Source: Mucor racemosus
Taxonomy: Eukaryota > Mucoromycota > Mucoromycetes > Mucorales > Mucoraceae
Length of the DNA: 64,000 nucleotides
Direction of reading: 5' to 3'
Assembly: GCA_027405735.1 (NCBI GenBank)
Contig: JAPEHQ010000003.1
Span: forward strand, 3,522,393-3,586,392
The translations under genes were made by a program, and so were the position numbers. Below, piece after piece: positions 43,591-56,000 of the stretch; position 1 is the stretch's first letter, and each line of letters opens with the position of its first letter. Below the pieces are notes generated by a model, which was not told the DNA's origin, searched no databases, and saw only the letters and a program-made list of their open reading frames with translations.

Positions 43591-45469
43591 GTGAATTATA
43601 TGTTGTTTCTATTATAGTAATAGATATTGCCTATTTTGTTTGGTTTATGGGTTGTTGCGCTGCAATACTGCTTTTACATTGTCTGAAATGTGCAATTTAG
43701 AAGGGTTTTAATTGCGCTGAATAATGTAAAGCCTTGAAAATTCTTTTCTACGTGTGTTGTTTCTCTTTCTTTGTTTTCATATTCCAAGGGTACTATTCAA
43801 CACCGTTTGATAAGGCATATCAGACTATCAAGCTGGTATTCTTATCTTTTATCTGAATACGCATGCTAACTAACATAAGGAATTAATGTTTTTAATATAG
43901 TAGGTAGCAGTCATTATATTATTAGAGACTCATACTTTTATTTGTTGACTGCATTCTAAATTCTAAGATCAAATATCATTATTTACTACCGTATTTTTGA
44001 ATGTATTTCTTGATTACCAGATCAAATCGAAGGCAATAATATTTATATCTATGCAATAAAAATCTAGAACTGGCTACAAACTCACGAAATGTTCAAGGAA
44101 AGCGATAAAATATCATATGATATAGAAACAAAAAAAAAAGAATAATCTAACGTCTTGCCTAATAACCATAGTGTGAAAAAATGAAAATAAAACACGTAGT
44201 AAATAATATATAAGATGTTGTTTTATTCTTTTAAGATAAGATAAAGATCTTCATGGCTAATGAAAGTCTTTTGCTATTTATATTAATTGTCTAATCTAAA
44301 GGGAATGGAAATCTAAAAGTAATGGATCATTGTAACTGACCAATGATTATCTAGAAAGGTTGATGAAATGTGTTGAGTTGTTATGTACATTGGTAGATGG
44401 CAAAGTTATTGGTTCTTCATGAATGTAAAAATTTATGGACTTGTTTATCAACAAGTTCCTTGGTTCTATCTTTGAATACACTTTGATTTGGTTGTACAGG
44501 ATGTCGATTGTATGTACGCGAGATTGACATTTAATTTGTGATTCAAATAATAAACTTTTACTATAATGACAATTACCGTTCTATGACACATAGTCATCAT
44601 TGTAGCTAGTGTATACTTGAAAACAAATCTTTTTATAGCTGACACTTGTAAACTACAATAGTAAGTTTAAAAAAGGTTAATTTGTTCAAGTTTTATGTGT
44701 GTTAAAATAACATCTATAATCTTAGATTTGGCTTGCATATAAATTTAGTAGCAGTAAGTGTTATTCAAGTTTATGCTGGAGCAAAAACCATTCTTGCTGT
44801 AAATATTATAGCTATAAACACATTTACAAATGATGATAATCGTAAATATATTGGCTGTTGCATTTATTGCCCTATATCAACAACGTATTGAATTGTATTA
44901 TTGTCTATAACCTATATTAATAAAAGCAAATGTGATTTAAAAACCATTATTGCAGTAAAAAACGCAATTGAATTTTGAGAACGGCACGATGCTCGTGTAC
45001 AAACCAATTTGTGCCCATACGATCAGCTCATTATGCTCATGGTCAGATTTTTTATTATGCACAAAAAGGAATAATGATATGCTTATGGACGTTCTACTGT
45101 TATGTGTGACGTCAGGAGATTATATCAATCTCAAAGCTAAAATATGTACTAAATCATTTAATAAAAATAAAGGAAAACTGTTATAAAATGAAAGAGCACA
45201 CTAAAACTAAAGAACTTTATTATAAGATCGAACTATCTTCTTTTATATTCACATTCTCTAATTATATGACCTGTTTAAAGGAGTCTATTTATATATATAC
45301 ATATATCCAATCAAGTCTAGGTGGCACACACTAGTTCCATACTCCTGCATACACGGAGCTTCATAACATAATACACAGCAATGTAGAACTTAACATATCA
45401 AACTGTGTCGTAATCTTAACCAAGGACTGCACCCAGATCTGTGGATGCAACAAGTAGAAGTATAAACCT
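43591..45469. other. No gene recognised
   Basis: AT-rich DNA with scattered short frames (72 codons at 44968-45186) and no recognised motif. A (TA)n-like stretch occurs near 45290-45305. Confidence 0.4.
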
Positions 45470-46394
45470 TCATGCAAGGTATATTTAAGTCTATCATCAT
45501 GTATAATTGAAGATTAATTGGATCAATATTCACAAGGATGGGATTTTTGCCTTTGTTTTCTGTAGTTGTAAATAATAGATTATATTCTGAGGTAGTAAAC
45601 TTAGAATATAAAATAAGACTGTTTCTAAATAAATAAATGAACCAACTTTATTGATGTTAATAAGTTTAGAGTGACATTGCAAGTTATATAGTATTTTACC
45701 AATTCTAATTGTTGATATTACTGTTGTATAAAATATATAGAAAGAGGGAGGGAGAGGGGGATAATTTATAATGGATTAAGACTTAAATATGATGATGATC
45801 TGGCCCTTAATGTTTGTGATCAATTTTGAAGTAACATATTGGGAAATTTGGGTATCATCAAAACAATTATTATTTTGTAAAACTTATACATAACTCATTA
45901 TACAGGCCTTAATTTCTGTATTCACAAGATAGGTCTAATGGATTGCTACTGTGCATTTTTTGTTTTAGCAAAAAATATTAATTTTTTGTCGAGATAATCA
46001 AAATAATAGTTTTTATCACAGCTTAAGACCTATCATAACGGGGTTCCAAAATTTATTTTAAAAAATGGACGAAAAATGATGCAAAAAACAAAATCGTTTA
46101 ATGGCTCAAGAGCTGCAAAGTAAGTTGACCTAGAGTATCAAATAGCTTTTGTACAGTTTTGAATTCTGCATACATCTAAACAAAAATCGGAAAAGTATTT
46201 CACATTAAATTTTGGTGATTTTTTGAAGATACACATCACTTTCTATAAGCATGCTTAAAATATAACTAATTGAAGTGATGCGAAAAAACATTACCTATCG
46301 ATCAAGCTATTGGAAAATCTTTTAGCTGCATTTTTCGTAGAGAAAACAACATTTTTGTCCAATTTTTTTTCGGATTCAAAATTTGGGATGAGGG
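45470..46394 (+). repeat. Repeat R1, copy c, truncated by the chromovirus array
   Basis: Matches R1 copy b (10538-10809 then 15372-15760), with about 290 extra bases at 45580-45873 that include a G/A-rich tract near 45740-45762. It ends abruptly at ATGAGGG where the LTR begins; the rest of R1 is not seen in this window. Confidence 0.75.
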
Positions 46395-47054
46395 TGCAGT
46401 AAAATGTAAAATAAAAGCTTTGAAAAAAGATACAGTTTAAATCCTTCTTTTCAAAAAATAGATAGTGTGCAATAGGTCTATATTTCTACTCTATTTATAT
46501 TAGTTGTGCTTTTGTTATATCTGGGAGTTGCACCGTAACTGTCAGTGATCTATCAGAATTAGGAATAACCGAATTACCAACTTAGGACTTCTGTCAAACC
46601 GTGATGTTTAACATGCGAATCAGACAATGCTGCATTCCATACATATATCATCATGCTACTTATTAAATGATTGAAGCATGATTCCATTGTCTTCATGCAA
46701 TATCCATATGTTTATTCTTTTTGGTAAATCAATTAGTTTGTTTGTGATTTTAAAGTTTATATTGAGCTTCTTGATTTACATAATCAAGGCGGTCTTTTAA
46801 TGCCCGTTTTTGGCATATTTGTTAATGATCCGCATAGAGCAATCCTTACTTTGATCTATGTGTTTCTTCAGCTTATTTTATGAATCAATTTGCTTTGTTT
46901 ATGATTCGGTCTATTTTATTTATATGTTAAATTACTAATACTTTCTGTATTTACTGTTAAATTCATGTTATCTCTATTGAAATATTAGAGCATGGTTTTA
47001 TGTGAGATAACATTTAATTTCTTATGTGGGGAAATAGTATCCTAGTTCAGCACA
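46395..47054 (-). repeat. Chromovirus LTR 1 (660 bp), outer left
   Basis: On the minus strand starts TGTGCTGAACTAGG and ends TTTTACTGCA, with TATAAATAG and a degraded AATAAA region near the end. It lacks two bases present in the other LTRs (CTTTTCAAAA here, CTTTATTCAAAA at 52280), which removes the AATAAA formed on the minus strand. Confidence 0.93.
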
Positions 47055-47067
47055 TGCCCCCCCGCTA
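47054..47067 (-). other. Chromovirus polypurine tract
   Basis: On the minus strand AGCGGGGGGGCA lies directly before the LTR start TGTG. The G-run is 7, 6 and 7 long in the three copies. Confidence 0.65.
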
Positions 47068-47223
47068 AACTCAATCAAGCATTGAGTTGACCCGAAGATT
47101 CGACATTTGGAGAAACTATTTCTTTATAAAGTTATTGTTTGGAGTAGTAAAAAATATTTTTTTTTTTTTTTGTAGTTTTGTTGTTTATTTGATTGATAAT
47201 ATAGGTAGAAAGAGTATTGCAAC

Positions 47224-47255
<32 letters not shown>

Positions 47256-47258
47256 CGT

Positions 47259-50200
47259 TTACTTGGAAGTTTTAGGACGCTTGTTGCGACGGAAAGTGCT
47301 ATTTGATGAGGATTTAGTTTTGCGTGAATTATTTGTAGAGTCTATTTCAGTATCTTTGGGTGAAGTATTATTGATTCTTTTACGTAAAGTTTCACGGTTA
47401 CGAAGATCCTTAATTTTCTTCCAGTAATTTGAAATTGGGATGGGGGAGGAGAACAAGTCAGGTGTGAGCCAATCATTTTCTCTTTCACCATATCCACTCC
47501 ATTTAGTCAAGTATTCTGTGGTACCATCTGATAAGGTTCGGTGGTCGCGAATTTCCTCGACGTCGTATACTTTCTCTTCAAGAGCTGTTTCATCAAGGGA
47601 AACTACTTTTAATTCAGAAGGTGTATATTCACGATGGAGAAGTTCATGTGAATCGTCTTTTAAAACGTAATTTCCTGCTTGGGTGCGACGTACTATAACA
47701 TAGGGTCCTGCATACATTGGAGCTAATTTATTAGCACGTCCTTCCGCCAATCGTACCATTACAGGTGTATCAACGGGAATATTTTCAAGTATATAATGTT
47801 TTTTGTTAAATTTATCGCTGTACAACTTTGCTAATTCTAATGTGCGTTGTTGTATAGCAGGAAAAACAATGTCATTCATGATTTCTGCACGTTTTTGCAA
47901 TTCTTCAAGTGTTAATGCTTTTCGATTGTTTCTATTTTTTCTTTTGGGGTCAATGTTCACTTGTCGAGCGTACATTAGGGAAAATGGAGTGCTTGCAGTC
48001 CTGTCTCTTACTTTCATGTTGATTACCAACTGAGCAACAGGTAAGCGATCATCCCAATTGTATGTGTCATTTCCGCACATTTTTCGTAGGGTATTTATGA
48101 CTATTTTCACCGCATTTTCGCTATGGCCATTCCCTTGGGGGTAATAAGGTGTACTAAAGACCATATCAATATTTAATGCTTTATTGATATAAGACGACAA
48201 GGAATTGCGAAATTCGCGGGCATTATCGCTGACAATGACATTTACACTACAACCGTAATCAGAAAAAATGGATAGTAGCAAGGAAGCAATTGTATCACTT
48301 TGTTTATTCGGTGCTGGGCGAGCGATAATATATTTTGTGCAAATATCAACCACAACCAAGATATAGCAATTTCCTTTCCCAGATACGGGTAAGGGTCCAA
48401 TCATGTCGAGTCCTATAAATTCAAAAGGTTCATACGATACGACACTCTTCAATGGATTAAATCCTTTCTTGGTTATATTATGCATTGCACACTCTTTACA
48501 CGACAACAACACCTCTTTTACATCTTTATATATAGAATTCCAGTGCAGCCCATGATATGTTTGAATTTGCTTTACACAAGCTGATATTCCAAAATGGCCA
48601 AATTTATGCGCATCTTTAATTATTTGGATTCTATCACTTTCAGGTGGGCAAATGTAGTCAGTGGTTGCTTCCTTAAATTCTTTACTATTAATCTTGACGG
48701 CAAGCACATTTAGATTTTTATCCTTGGAGTACACCTTCTTTTGTTTTATAACTTGGTTTCCTCCTTTTGCTCTTCGTAACAGGATCAATTTTTCTAATTT
48801 TTTTATTTGCTGGTCATGCTCATCAGCAAGTTCTTCGTCTTCAGTAATGGCAGGGTACAATCTCGATAATCGATCAGCTAAGATATTTTCCATACCTTTG
48901 ATATGTGATACCGAGAAATTGAATTCACCCAATATTTCCAAGTAACTTTGAAGTGTACTATTTAGAGTAGACGACGTGAACAAATAGGTAAGGGCTAAGT
49001 GATCACAAAGTACAGTTATATTATTGTGTCCCCATAGTAAGGGTTTATACTTTTGGAAACCATATACAATGGCAGCAGTTTCTCTCCTATTAGTCGACCA
49101 ATTTCTTTCTGCACTATTAAGAGATCTACTTGCAAATGCAATATGTTTGATTCGATCAAACTCATCTTTTTGAAATAGACAAGCCGAAATGCCAAGTACA
49201 CTTGCATCAGTTTGTAAATAATACGGTTGCGATGGTTCAGGTGCATATAAAATTTGATTAGACATTAAGATTTGTTTTATTCTTTCGAGTCGATCTGTAT
49301 GCAACGGGGTCCATTTCTTTTTGATGTCTTTTTCGTTTCGTAGACTATCAATTGGGGCAGCTACCTTTGACAACATGGGACAATAATCTCGTAAGTGAGA
49401 AATAATGCCCATGATGCTTCGTACTTGTTTTGTTGTTTTTGGGATTTCCCAAGAATCAATGTTAGATAATTTTCTGGTATCAATTTTGGTGACATTTCTA
49501 CTGATTACAAAGCCAAGCAAATAAACACTTGTTTGGAAGAAAGAGCACTTGTCAATATTGATTCTGAGGTTTACTTTTGTTAGTCGATTTACAACTAAAT
49601 TTATAAGGATAATTTGTGTTTGTACATCTTTAGAAAAGAGAACAATATCATCGACATAATGCTCCAGACTACCTTGGAATTCACTGTCAATTTTGCTAAT
49701 ATCTTTATTTTCTTTGACATATACTTTTTTTACTTCATTTCTCAGTTCTTGTTCAATGCCATTGAATAAAACTGACATATTATAAACGAACTGGCTTACT
49801 AGAAATTTCAATCCGAAAGGTGCACGAGTCCATTGATATGTAATATTATTATGACTAAATATGAGGCAACGTCTCGATTCAGGTGACACAGGGTATGCAA
49901 AATACGCTTGTTTTAGGTCTAAAACACTTATTATATTAGCACGACCTGATACTCTACCAAATATTTCCTGAATTTTTGGAATGGCAAAGTTTTCATGACA
50001 ATCATTGTCAGATATTGCTGCGTTGATTCTTCTCAAATCACAACAAATTCTTAATTTGGTTTGTTTTCCAGTAACTGGATCACGTTTGGGTACAGCTAGT
50101 AAAGGCGAATGGAAAGTAGGATCAGGTTTTGTTATTTCAACAATTCCATCTTTCAACCATTGTTCCAGTTGTATCTTGATTTCGGCATTTGCATTAACAG

Positions 50201-52190
50201 CTAAGGGGTATTGACGAACAAAGCAATTGCTAGGATTTGTTATTTTTATTTTTACAACTGATTCAGGCATAGTACAAGCAGAATCACTAGGAATGGCAAT
50301 GTTTTTTTCCAAAGCTGGTTGAATTAAAGCTAATAATTCCTTTCTTTCGCTTGGCGTCCCATAATCTGCTTTTTCAGGGTTAAACGTATTTTCAGGATCA
50401 TGATTTATGTCTTCAAATTGTTTCAATTCATTTTCTCTATCTGAATCAGGCCATTTAAAGGCTACACCACTCAGATAGATATTTAATTTTGGGAGAATGT
50501 CGATACCAAGAAGGACATCAAATTCAGTTGACAATTCATCATTAAATTCGATTACCTCAAATTCATGTTTAAATTTAATGTTATTTGTGTACGTAACTTC
50601 CATTGGCTCAGTTTTACCAACTCTAGTTACAGAGCTGTTTTGTTTATTATCATTTACTGAAAGGAAATTTAGGTAACCATTTGTCTTGATTGTTTTAATA
50701 GATGAGAAATCTTTATTTAAAATTTTAATATTTATAAAACTAATATCAGAGCCAGGATCAACTTTGCCAATTACTCTCCTATTATTTAATAGTAAAGGTG
50801 TTATTAGTTTCATATTATTGTTATTGTTTGTCTTTTTCGACTTACAAGGATATGCTCCATTTTCATAAATTTCCTTGATACTATTTTCTAAATTTTCATT
50901 TTCATTTCCTTCACTTTTAGAAGCAGAAGAGACCGACAAAACGGAAACAGAAGCAGACTTTTGCTTCTTGGCAGCATGATATTCTTCACAAGTGTGGCCA
51001 TGGCGCCAAGTACGACCGCAATGGCGGCAAGGAGCAGGGTTCTTGGTAGCGCGGTTTGGCCTATTTTTCTCCCCCAACATCCTTGCTTTAGGCAACTCAG
51101 AGGTGAGATCCACACCAGAAGACACAGAAGCAGCGACAGACTTCTCAGAGTGAAACTTTCGTTTCAACGGAGGATTGCTTGACTTACGGCTGGTATTCCA
51201 GGAACCTGGCGTTCTTTCTCCAAGTAAATTGAGAGCAACAGTTGAGATTTCTGAAGGAGTCCATCCTTGCTGGTTGGTACGCGACAACAAGACAGTTGAG
51301 ATATTAAGCTGCCACTCATCAGGAAGACTAAGTAGAAAGATATCTCCAAGTGTTGAGTCTTCTCGATGGTAGCCAGCTTCCCCTGCGGTACGGAAAAATC
51401 GAATGGAATATTCATCCAACGTTTCATCATCTTCAATAGCCATGGTCATGACGGCTCTCTTCTTGTGTAATTTGGAAATTACAGTGCCAAATTTCTTAGC
51501 AAAGACGGACTTGACCTCCAACCAAGAGACACATTTGAGGACCACTGTCTTCATCCAGTCGTCAAGATCATAAGGCAGGGTTAAAGGAATATATTTTTTC
51601 CATACATCGTTTATGTCTTGCCCAGACGAATAAACAATTTTTTCAAATTCACCTAAAAAGTGATCAACGGATTTGTAAACTTCTTCTTGAGGAAAAGGCT
51701 TGCTCTTACTATCCTCCAACTGGAACTTTGGGAGGTCCCTTTTGCTAATCTTAAGCCCAGAAGAGATTGCCAATTTACTTGTTGAGTTTGTAGCCTTGAG
51801 ACCTGCGGTCAAAGTCTTGATGTGCAATTCCAAGTTTGATAAGACTTCCCGAAGTTCATTCGCTTTCTTATTCCCTGCAACAGTTTCCAAATTACACATT
51901 GCTTCAAGGTAGTCCTTCTTTACTTTTTCCTTTTTTTGCAAAGTTCTTTTCAAAATTTCTTTGTGAGAAACAGGTGCAGGAGGGCGAGCATCTTCCAAGA
52001 TCTCTTGATCAGATGTAGTACTAAGCTTATCTTCTTCATCTACGGTAGGAGGAGGAGGAGAGATTTCCATGTCCTTCAGCTTCTCAGTAGCAACCGACAT
52101 GGCAGTAGAAGGTAATAAAGACTCCTCCAAGGGTTCAGGAGACAAAGGTTGCTCGGGAGACAAGGGAGAATCAGAGGCGATAGAAGACAT
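47259..52190 (-). CDS. Chromovirus Gag-Pol polyprotein, intact, 1,643 aa (copy 1)
   Basis: One uninterrupted frame. Gag: an acidic Pro/Ser-rich N-terminus, a coiled-coil-like region (about 80-130), a retrotransposon capsid region (about 160-330), and a variant zinc knuckle at 388-401 (C-X2-C-X5-H-X3-C). Protease: the active-site region is VDPGSD at 477-482, with Pro where Ser or Thr is usual. RT: YVDD at 845-848. RNase H: LQTDASVLGISACLFQ. Integrase: an HHCC zinc domain and a DD35E core (GLDMIGPLP, VSDNAREF, HSENAVKI). C-terminal chromodomain at about 1530-1590 (VYDVEEIRDHRTLSDG...YLTKWSGY...NDWL), thought in this group to steer insertion to particular chromatin. It is the only copy here with no frame break, and could be active. 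Confidence 0.95.
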   Translation of the reverse strand: MSSIASDSPLSPEQPLSPEPLEESLLPSTAMSVATEKLKDMEISPPPPTVDEEDKLSTTSDQEILEDARPPAPVSHKEILKRTLQKKEKVKKDYLEAMCNLETVAGNKKANELREVLSNLELHIKTLTAGLKATNSTSKLAISSGLKISKRDLPKFQLEDSKSKPFPQEEVYKSVDHFLGEFEKIVYSSGQDINDVWKKYIPLTLPYDLDDWMKTVVLKCVSWLEVKSVFAKKFGTVISKLHKKRAVMTMAIEDDETLDEYSIRFFRTAGEAGYHREDSTLGDIFLLSLPDEWQLNISTVLLSRTNQQGWTPSEISTVALNLLGERTPGSWNTSRKSSNPPLKRKFHSEKSVAASVSSGVDLTSELPKARMLGEKNRPNRATKNPAPCRHCGRTWRHGHTCEEYHAAKKQKSASVSVLSVSSASKSEGNENENLENSIKEIYENGAYPCKSKKTNNNNNMKLITPLLLNNRRVIGKVDPGSDISFINIKILNKDFSSIKTIKTNGYLNFLSVNDNKQNSSVTRVGKTEPMEVTYTNNIKFKHEFEVIEFNDELSTEFDVLLGIDILPKLNIYLSGVAFKWPDSDRENELKQFEDINHDPENTFNPEKADYGTPSERKELLALIQPALEKNIAIPSDSACTMPESVVKIKITNPSNCFVRQYPLAVNANAEIKIQLEQWLKDGIVEITKPDPTFHSPLLAVPKRDPVTGKQTKLRICCDLRRINAAISDNDCHENFAIPKIQEIFGRVSGRANIISVLDLKQAYFAYPVSPESRRCLIFSHNNITYQWTRAPFGLKFLVSQFVYNMSVLFNGIEQELRNEVKKVYVKENKDISKIDSEFQGSLEHYVDDIVLFSKDVQTQIILINLVVNRLTKVNLRINIDKCSFFQTSVYLLGFVISRNVTKIDTRKLSNIDSWEIPKTTKQVRSIMGIISHLRDYCPMLSKVAAPIDSLRNEKDIKKKWTPLHTDRLERIKQILMSNQILYAPEPSQPYYLQTDASVLGISACLFQKDEFDRIKHIAFASRSLNSAERNWSTNRRETAAIVYGFQKYKPLLWGHNNITVLCDHLALTYLFTSSTLNSTLQSYLEILGEFNFSVSHIKGMENILADRLSRLYPAITEDEELADEHDQQIKKLEKLILLRRAKGGNQVIKQKKVYSKDKNLNVLAVKINSKEFKEATTDYICPPESDRIQIIKDAHKFGHFGISACVKQIQTYHGLHWNSIYKDVKEVLLSCKECAMHNITKKGFNPLKSVVSYEPFEFIGLDMIGPLPVSGKGNCYILVVVDICTKYIIARPAPNKQSDTIASLLLSIFSDYGCSVNVIVSDNAREFRNSLSSYINKALNIDMVFSTPYYPQGNGHSENAVKIVINTLRKMCGNDTYNWDDRLPVAQLVINMKVRDRTASTPFSLMYARQVNIDPKRKNRNNRKALTLEELQKRAEIMNDIVFPAIQQRTLELAKLYSDKFNKKHYILENIPVDTPVMVRLAEGRANKLAPMYAGPYVIVRRTQAGNYVLKDDSHELLHREYTPSELKVVSLDETALEEKVYDVEEIRDHRTLSDGTTEYLTKWSGYGERENDWLTPDLFSSPIPISNYWKKIKDLRNRETLRKRINNTSPKDTEIDSTNNSRKTKSSSNSTFRRNKRPKTSK

Positions 52191-52226
52191 AAGGTAGAAT
52201 CAATAATTGATGTAAACTGTAAAAAA
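52191..52226 (-). other. Chromovirus leader with no TGG primer site
   Basis: Only 36 bases separate the LTR from the ATG. They begin TTTTTTACAGTTTACATC, not TGG, so a normal tRNA primer site is absent. TAAACTGTA at 52213-52221 is the exact reverse complement of TACAGTTTA inside the LTR at 52263-52271. Confidence 0.5.
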
Positions 52227-52888
52227 TGCAGTAAAATGTAAAATAAAAGCTTTGAAAAAAGATACAGTTTAAATCCTTCTTTATTCAAAAAATAGATAGT
52301 GTGCAATAGGTCTATATTTCTACTCTATTTATATTAGTTGTGCTTTTGTTATATCTGGGAGTTGCACCGTAACTGTCAGTGATCTATCAGAATTAGGAAT
52401 AACCGAATTACCAACTTAGGACTTCTGTCAAACCGTGATGTTTAACATGCGAATCAGACAATGCTGCATTCCATACATATATCATCATGCTACTTATTAA
52501 ATGATTGAAGCATGATTCCATTGTCTTCATGCAATATCCATATGTTTATTCTTTTTGGTAAATCAATTAGTTTGTTTGTGATTTTAAAGTTTATATTGAG
52601 CTTCTTGATTTACATAATCAAGGCGGTCTTTTAATGCCCGTTTTTGGCATATTTGTTAATGATCCGCATAGAGCAATCCTTACTTTGATCTATGTGTTTC
52701 TTCAGCTTATTTTATGAATCAATTTGCTTTGTTTATGATTCGGTCTATTTTATTTATATGTTAAATTACTAATACTTTCTGTATTTACTGTTAAATTCAT
52801 GTTATCTCTATTGAAATATTAGAGCATGGTTTTATGTGAGATAACATTTAATTTCTTATGTGGGGAAATAGTATCCTAGTTCAGCACA
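52227..52888 (-). repeat. Chromovirus LTR 2 (662 bp), shared by copies 1 and 2
   Basis: Acts as 5' LTR of copy 1 and 3' LTR of copy 2. On the minus strand it carries TATAAATAG and, about 45 bases later, GAATAAAG, the expected promoter and polyadenylation signal. Confidence 0.93.
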
Positions 52889-53057
52889 TGCCCCCCGCTA
52901 AACTCAATCAAGCATTGAGTTGACCCGAAGATTCGACATTTGGAGAAACTATTTCTTTATAAAGTTATTGTTTGGAGTAGTAAAAAATATTTTTTTTTTT
53001 TTTTTGTAGTTTTGTTGTTTATTTGATTGATAATATAGGTAGAAAGAGTATTGCAAC

Positions 53058-53089
<32 letters not shown>

Positions 53090-53092
53090 CGT

Positions 53093-56000
53093 TTACTTGG
53101 AAGTTTTAGGACGCTTGTTGCGACGGAAAGTGCTATTTGATGAGGATTTAGTTTTGCGTGAATTATTTGTAGAGTCTATTTCAGTATCTTTGGGTGAAGT
53201 ATTATTGATTCTTTTACGTAAAGTTTCACGGTTACGAAGATCCTTAATTTTCTTCCAGTAATTTGAAATTGGGATGGGGGAGGAGAACAAGTCAGGTGTG
53301 AGCCAATCATTTTCTCTTTCACCATATCCACTCCATTTAGTCAAGTATTCTGTGGTACCATCTGATAAGGTTCGGTGGTCGCGAATTTCCTCGACGTCGT
53401 ATACTTTCTCTTCAAGAGCTGTTTCATCAAGGGAAACTACTTTTAATTCAGAAGGTGTATATTCACGATGGAGAAGTTCATGTGAATCGTCTTTTAAAAC
53501 GTAATTTCCTGCTTGGGTGCGACGTACTATAACATAGGGTCCTGCATACATTGGAGCTAATTTATTAGCACGTCCTTCCGCCAATCGTACCATTACAGGT
53601 GTATCAACGGGAATATTTTCAAGTATATAATGTTTTTTGTTAAATTTATCGCTGTACAACTTTGCTAATTCTAATGTGCGTTGTTGTATAGCAGGAAAAA
53701 CAATGTCATTCATGATTTCTGCACGTTTTTGCAATTCTTCAAGTGTTAATGCTTTTCGATTGTTTCTATTTTTTCTTTTGGGGTCAATGTTCACTTGTCG
53801 AGCGTACATTAGGGAAAATGGAGTGCTTGCAGTCCTGTCTCTTACTTTCATGTTGATTACCAACTGAGCAACAGGTAAGCGATCATCCCAATTGTATGTG
53901 TCATTTCCGCACATTTTTCGTAGGGTATTTATGACTATTTTCACCGCATTTTCGCTATGGCCATTCCCTTGGGGGTAATAAGGTGTACTAAAGACCATAT
54001 CAATATTTAATGCTTTATTGATATAAGACGACAAGGAATTGCGAAATTCGCGGGCATTATCGCTGACAATGACATTTACACTACAACCGTAATCAGAAAA
54101 AATGGATAGTAGCAAGGAAGCAATTGTATCACTTTGTTTATTCGGTGCTGGGCGAGCGATAATATATTTTGTGCAAATATCAACCACAACCAAGATATAG
54201 CAATTTCCTTTCCCAGATACGGGTAAGGGTCCAATCATGTCGAGTCCTATAAATTCAAAAGGTTCATACGATACGACACTCTTCAATGGATTAAATCCTT
54301 TCTTGGTTATATTATGCATTGCACACTCTTTACACGACAACAACACCTCTTTTACATCTTTATATATAGAATTCCAGTGCAGCCCATGATATGTTTGAAT
54401 TTGCTTTACACAAGCTGATATTCCAAAATGGCCAAATTTATGCGCATCTTTAATTATTTGGATTCTATCACTTTCAGGTGGGCAAATGTAGTCAGTGGTT
54501 GCTTCCTTAAATTCTTTACTATTAATCTTGACGGCAAGCACATTTAGATTTTTATCCTTGGAGTACACCTTCTTTTGTTTTATAACTTGGTTTCCTCCTT
54601 TTGCTCTTCGTAACAGGATCAATTTTTCTAATTTTTTTATTTGCTGGTCATGCTCATCAGCAAGTTCTTCGTCTTCAGTAATGGCAGGGTACAATCTCGA
54701 TAATCGATCAGCTAAGATATTTTCCATACCTTTGATATGTGATACCGAGAAATTGAATTCACCCAATATTTCCAAGTAACTTTGAAGTGTACTATTTAGA
54801 GTAGACGACGTGAACAAATAGGTAAGGGCTAAGTGATCACAAAGTACAGTTATATTATTGTGTCCCCATAGTAAGGGTTTATACTTTTGGAAACCATATA
54901 CAATGGCAGCAGTTTCTCTCCTATTAGTCGACCAATTTCTTTCTGCACTATTAAGAGATCTACTTGCAAATGCAATATGTTTGATTCGATCAAACTCATC
55001 TTTTTGAAATAGACAAGCCGAAATGCCAAGTACACTTGCATCAGTTTGTAAATAATACGGTTGCGATGGTTCAGGTGCATATAAAATTTGATTAGACATT
55101 AAGATTTGTTTTATTCTTTCGAGTCGATCTGTATGCAACGGGGTCCATTTCTTTTTGATGTCTTTTTCGTTTCGTAGACTATCAATTGGGGCAGCTACCT
55201 TTGACAACATGGGACAATAATCTCGTAAGTGAGAAATAATGCCCATGATGCTTCGTACTTGTTTTGTTGTTTTTGGGATTTCCCAAGAATCAATGTTAGA
55301 TAATTTTCTGGTATCAATTTTGGTGACATTTCTACTGATTACAAAGCCAAGCAAATAAACACTTGTTTGGAAGAAAGAGCACTTGTCAATATTGATTCTG
55401 AGGTTTACTTTTGTTAGTCGATTTACAACTAAATTTATAAGGATAATTTGTGTTTGTACATCTTTAGAAAAGAGAACAATATCATCGACATAATGCTCCA
55501 GACTACCTTGGAATTCACTGTCAATTTTGCTAATATCTTTATTTTCTTTGACATATACTTTTTTTACTTCATTTCTCAGTTCTTGTTCAATGCCATTGAA
55601 TAAAACTGACATATTATAAACGAACTGGCTTACTAGAAATTTCAATCCGAAAGGTGCACGAGTCCATTGATATGTAATATTATTATGACTAAATATGAGG
55701 CAACGTCTCGATTCAGGTGACACAGGGTATGCAAAATACGCTTGTTTTAGGTCTAAAACACTTATTATATTAGCACGACCTGATACTCTACCAAATATTT
55801 CCTGAATTTTTGGAATGGCAAAGTTTTCATGACAATCATTGTCAGATATTGCTGCGTTGATTCTTCTCAAATCACAACAAATTCTTAATTTGGTTTGTTT
55901 TCCAGTAACTGGATCACGTTTGGGTACAGCTAGTAAAGGCGAATGGAAAGTAGGATCAGGTTTTGTTATTTCAACAATTCCATCTTTCAACCATTGTTCC

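Noticed and set aside
47157..47255. Poly-T tracts as the 3' tail of a LINE or retrocopy
   Set aside because: They recur at the same place in every chromovirus copy between the stop codon and the polypurine tract, so they belong to that element.
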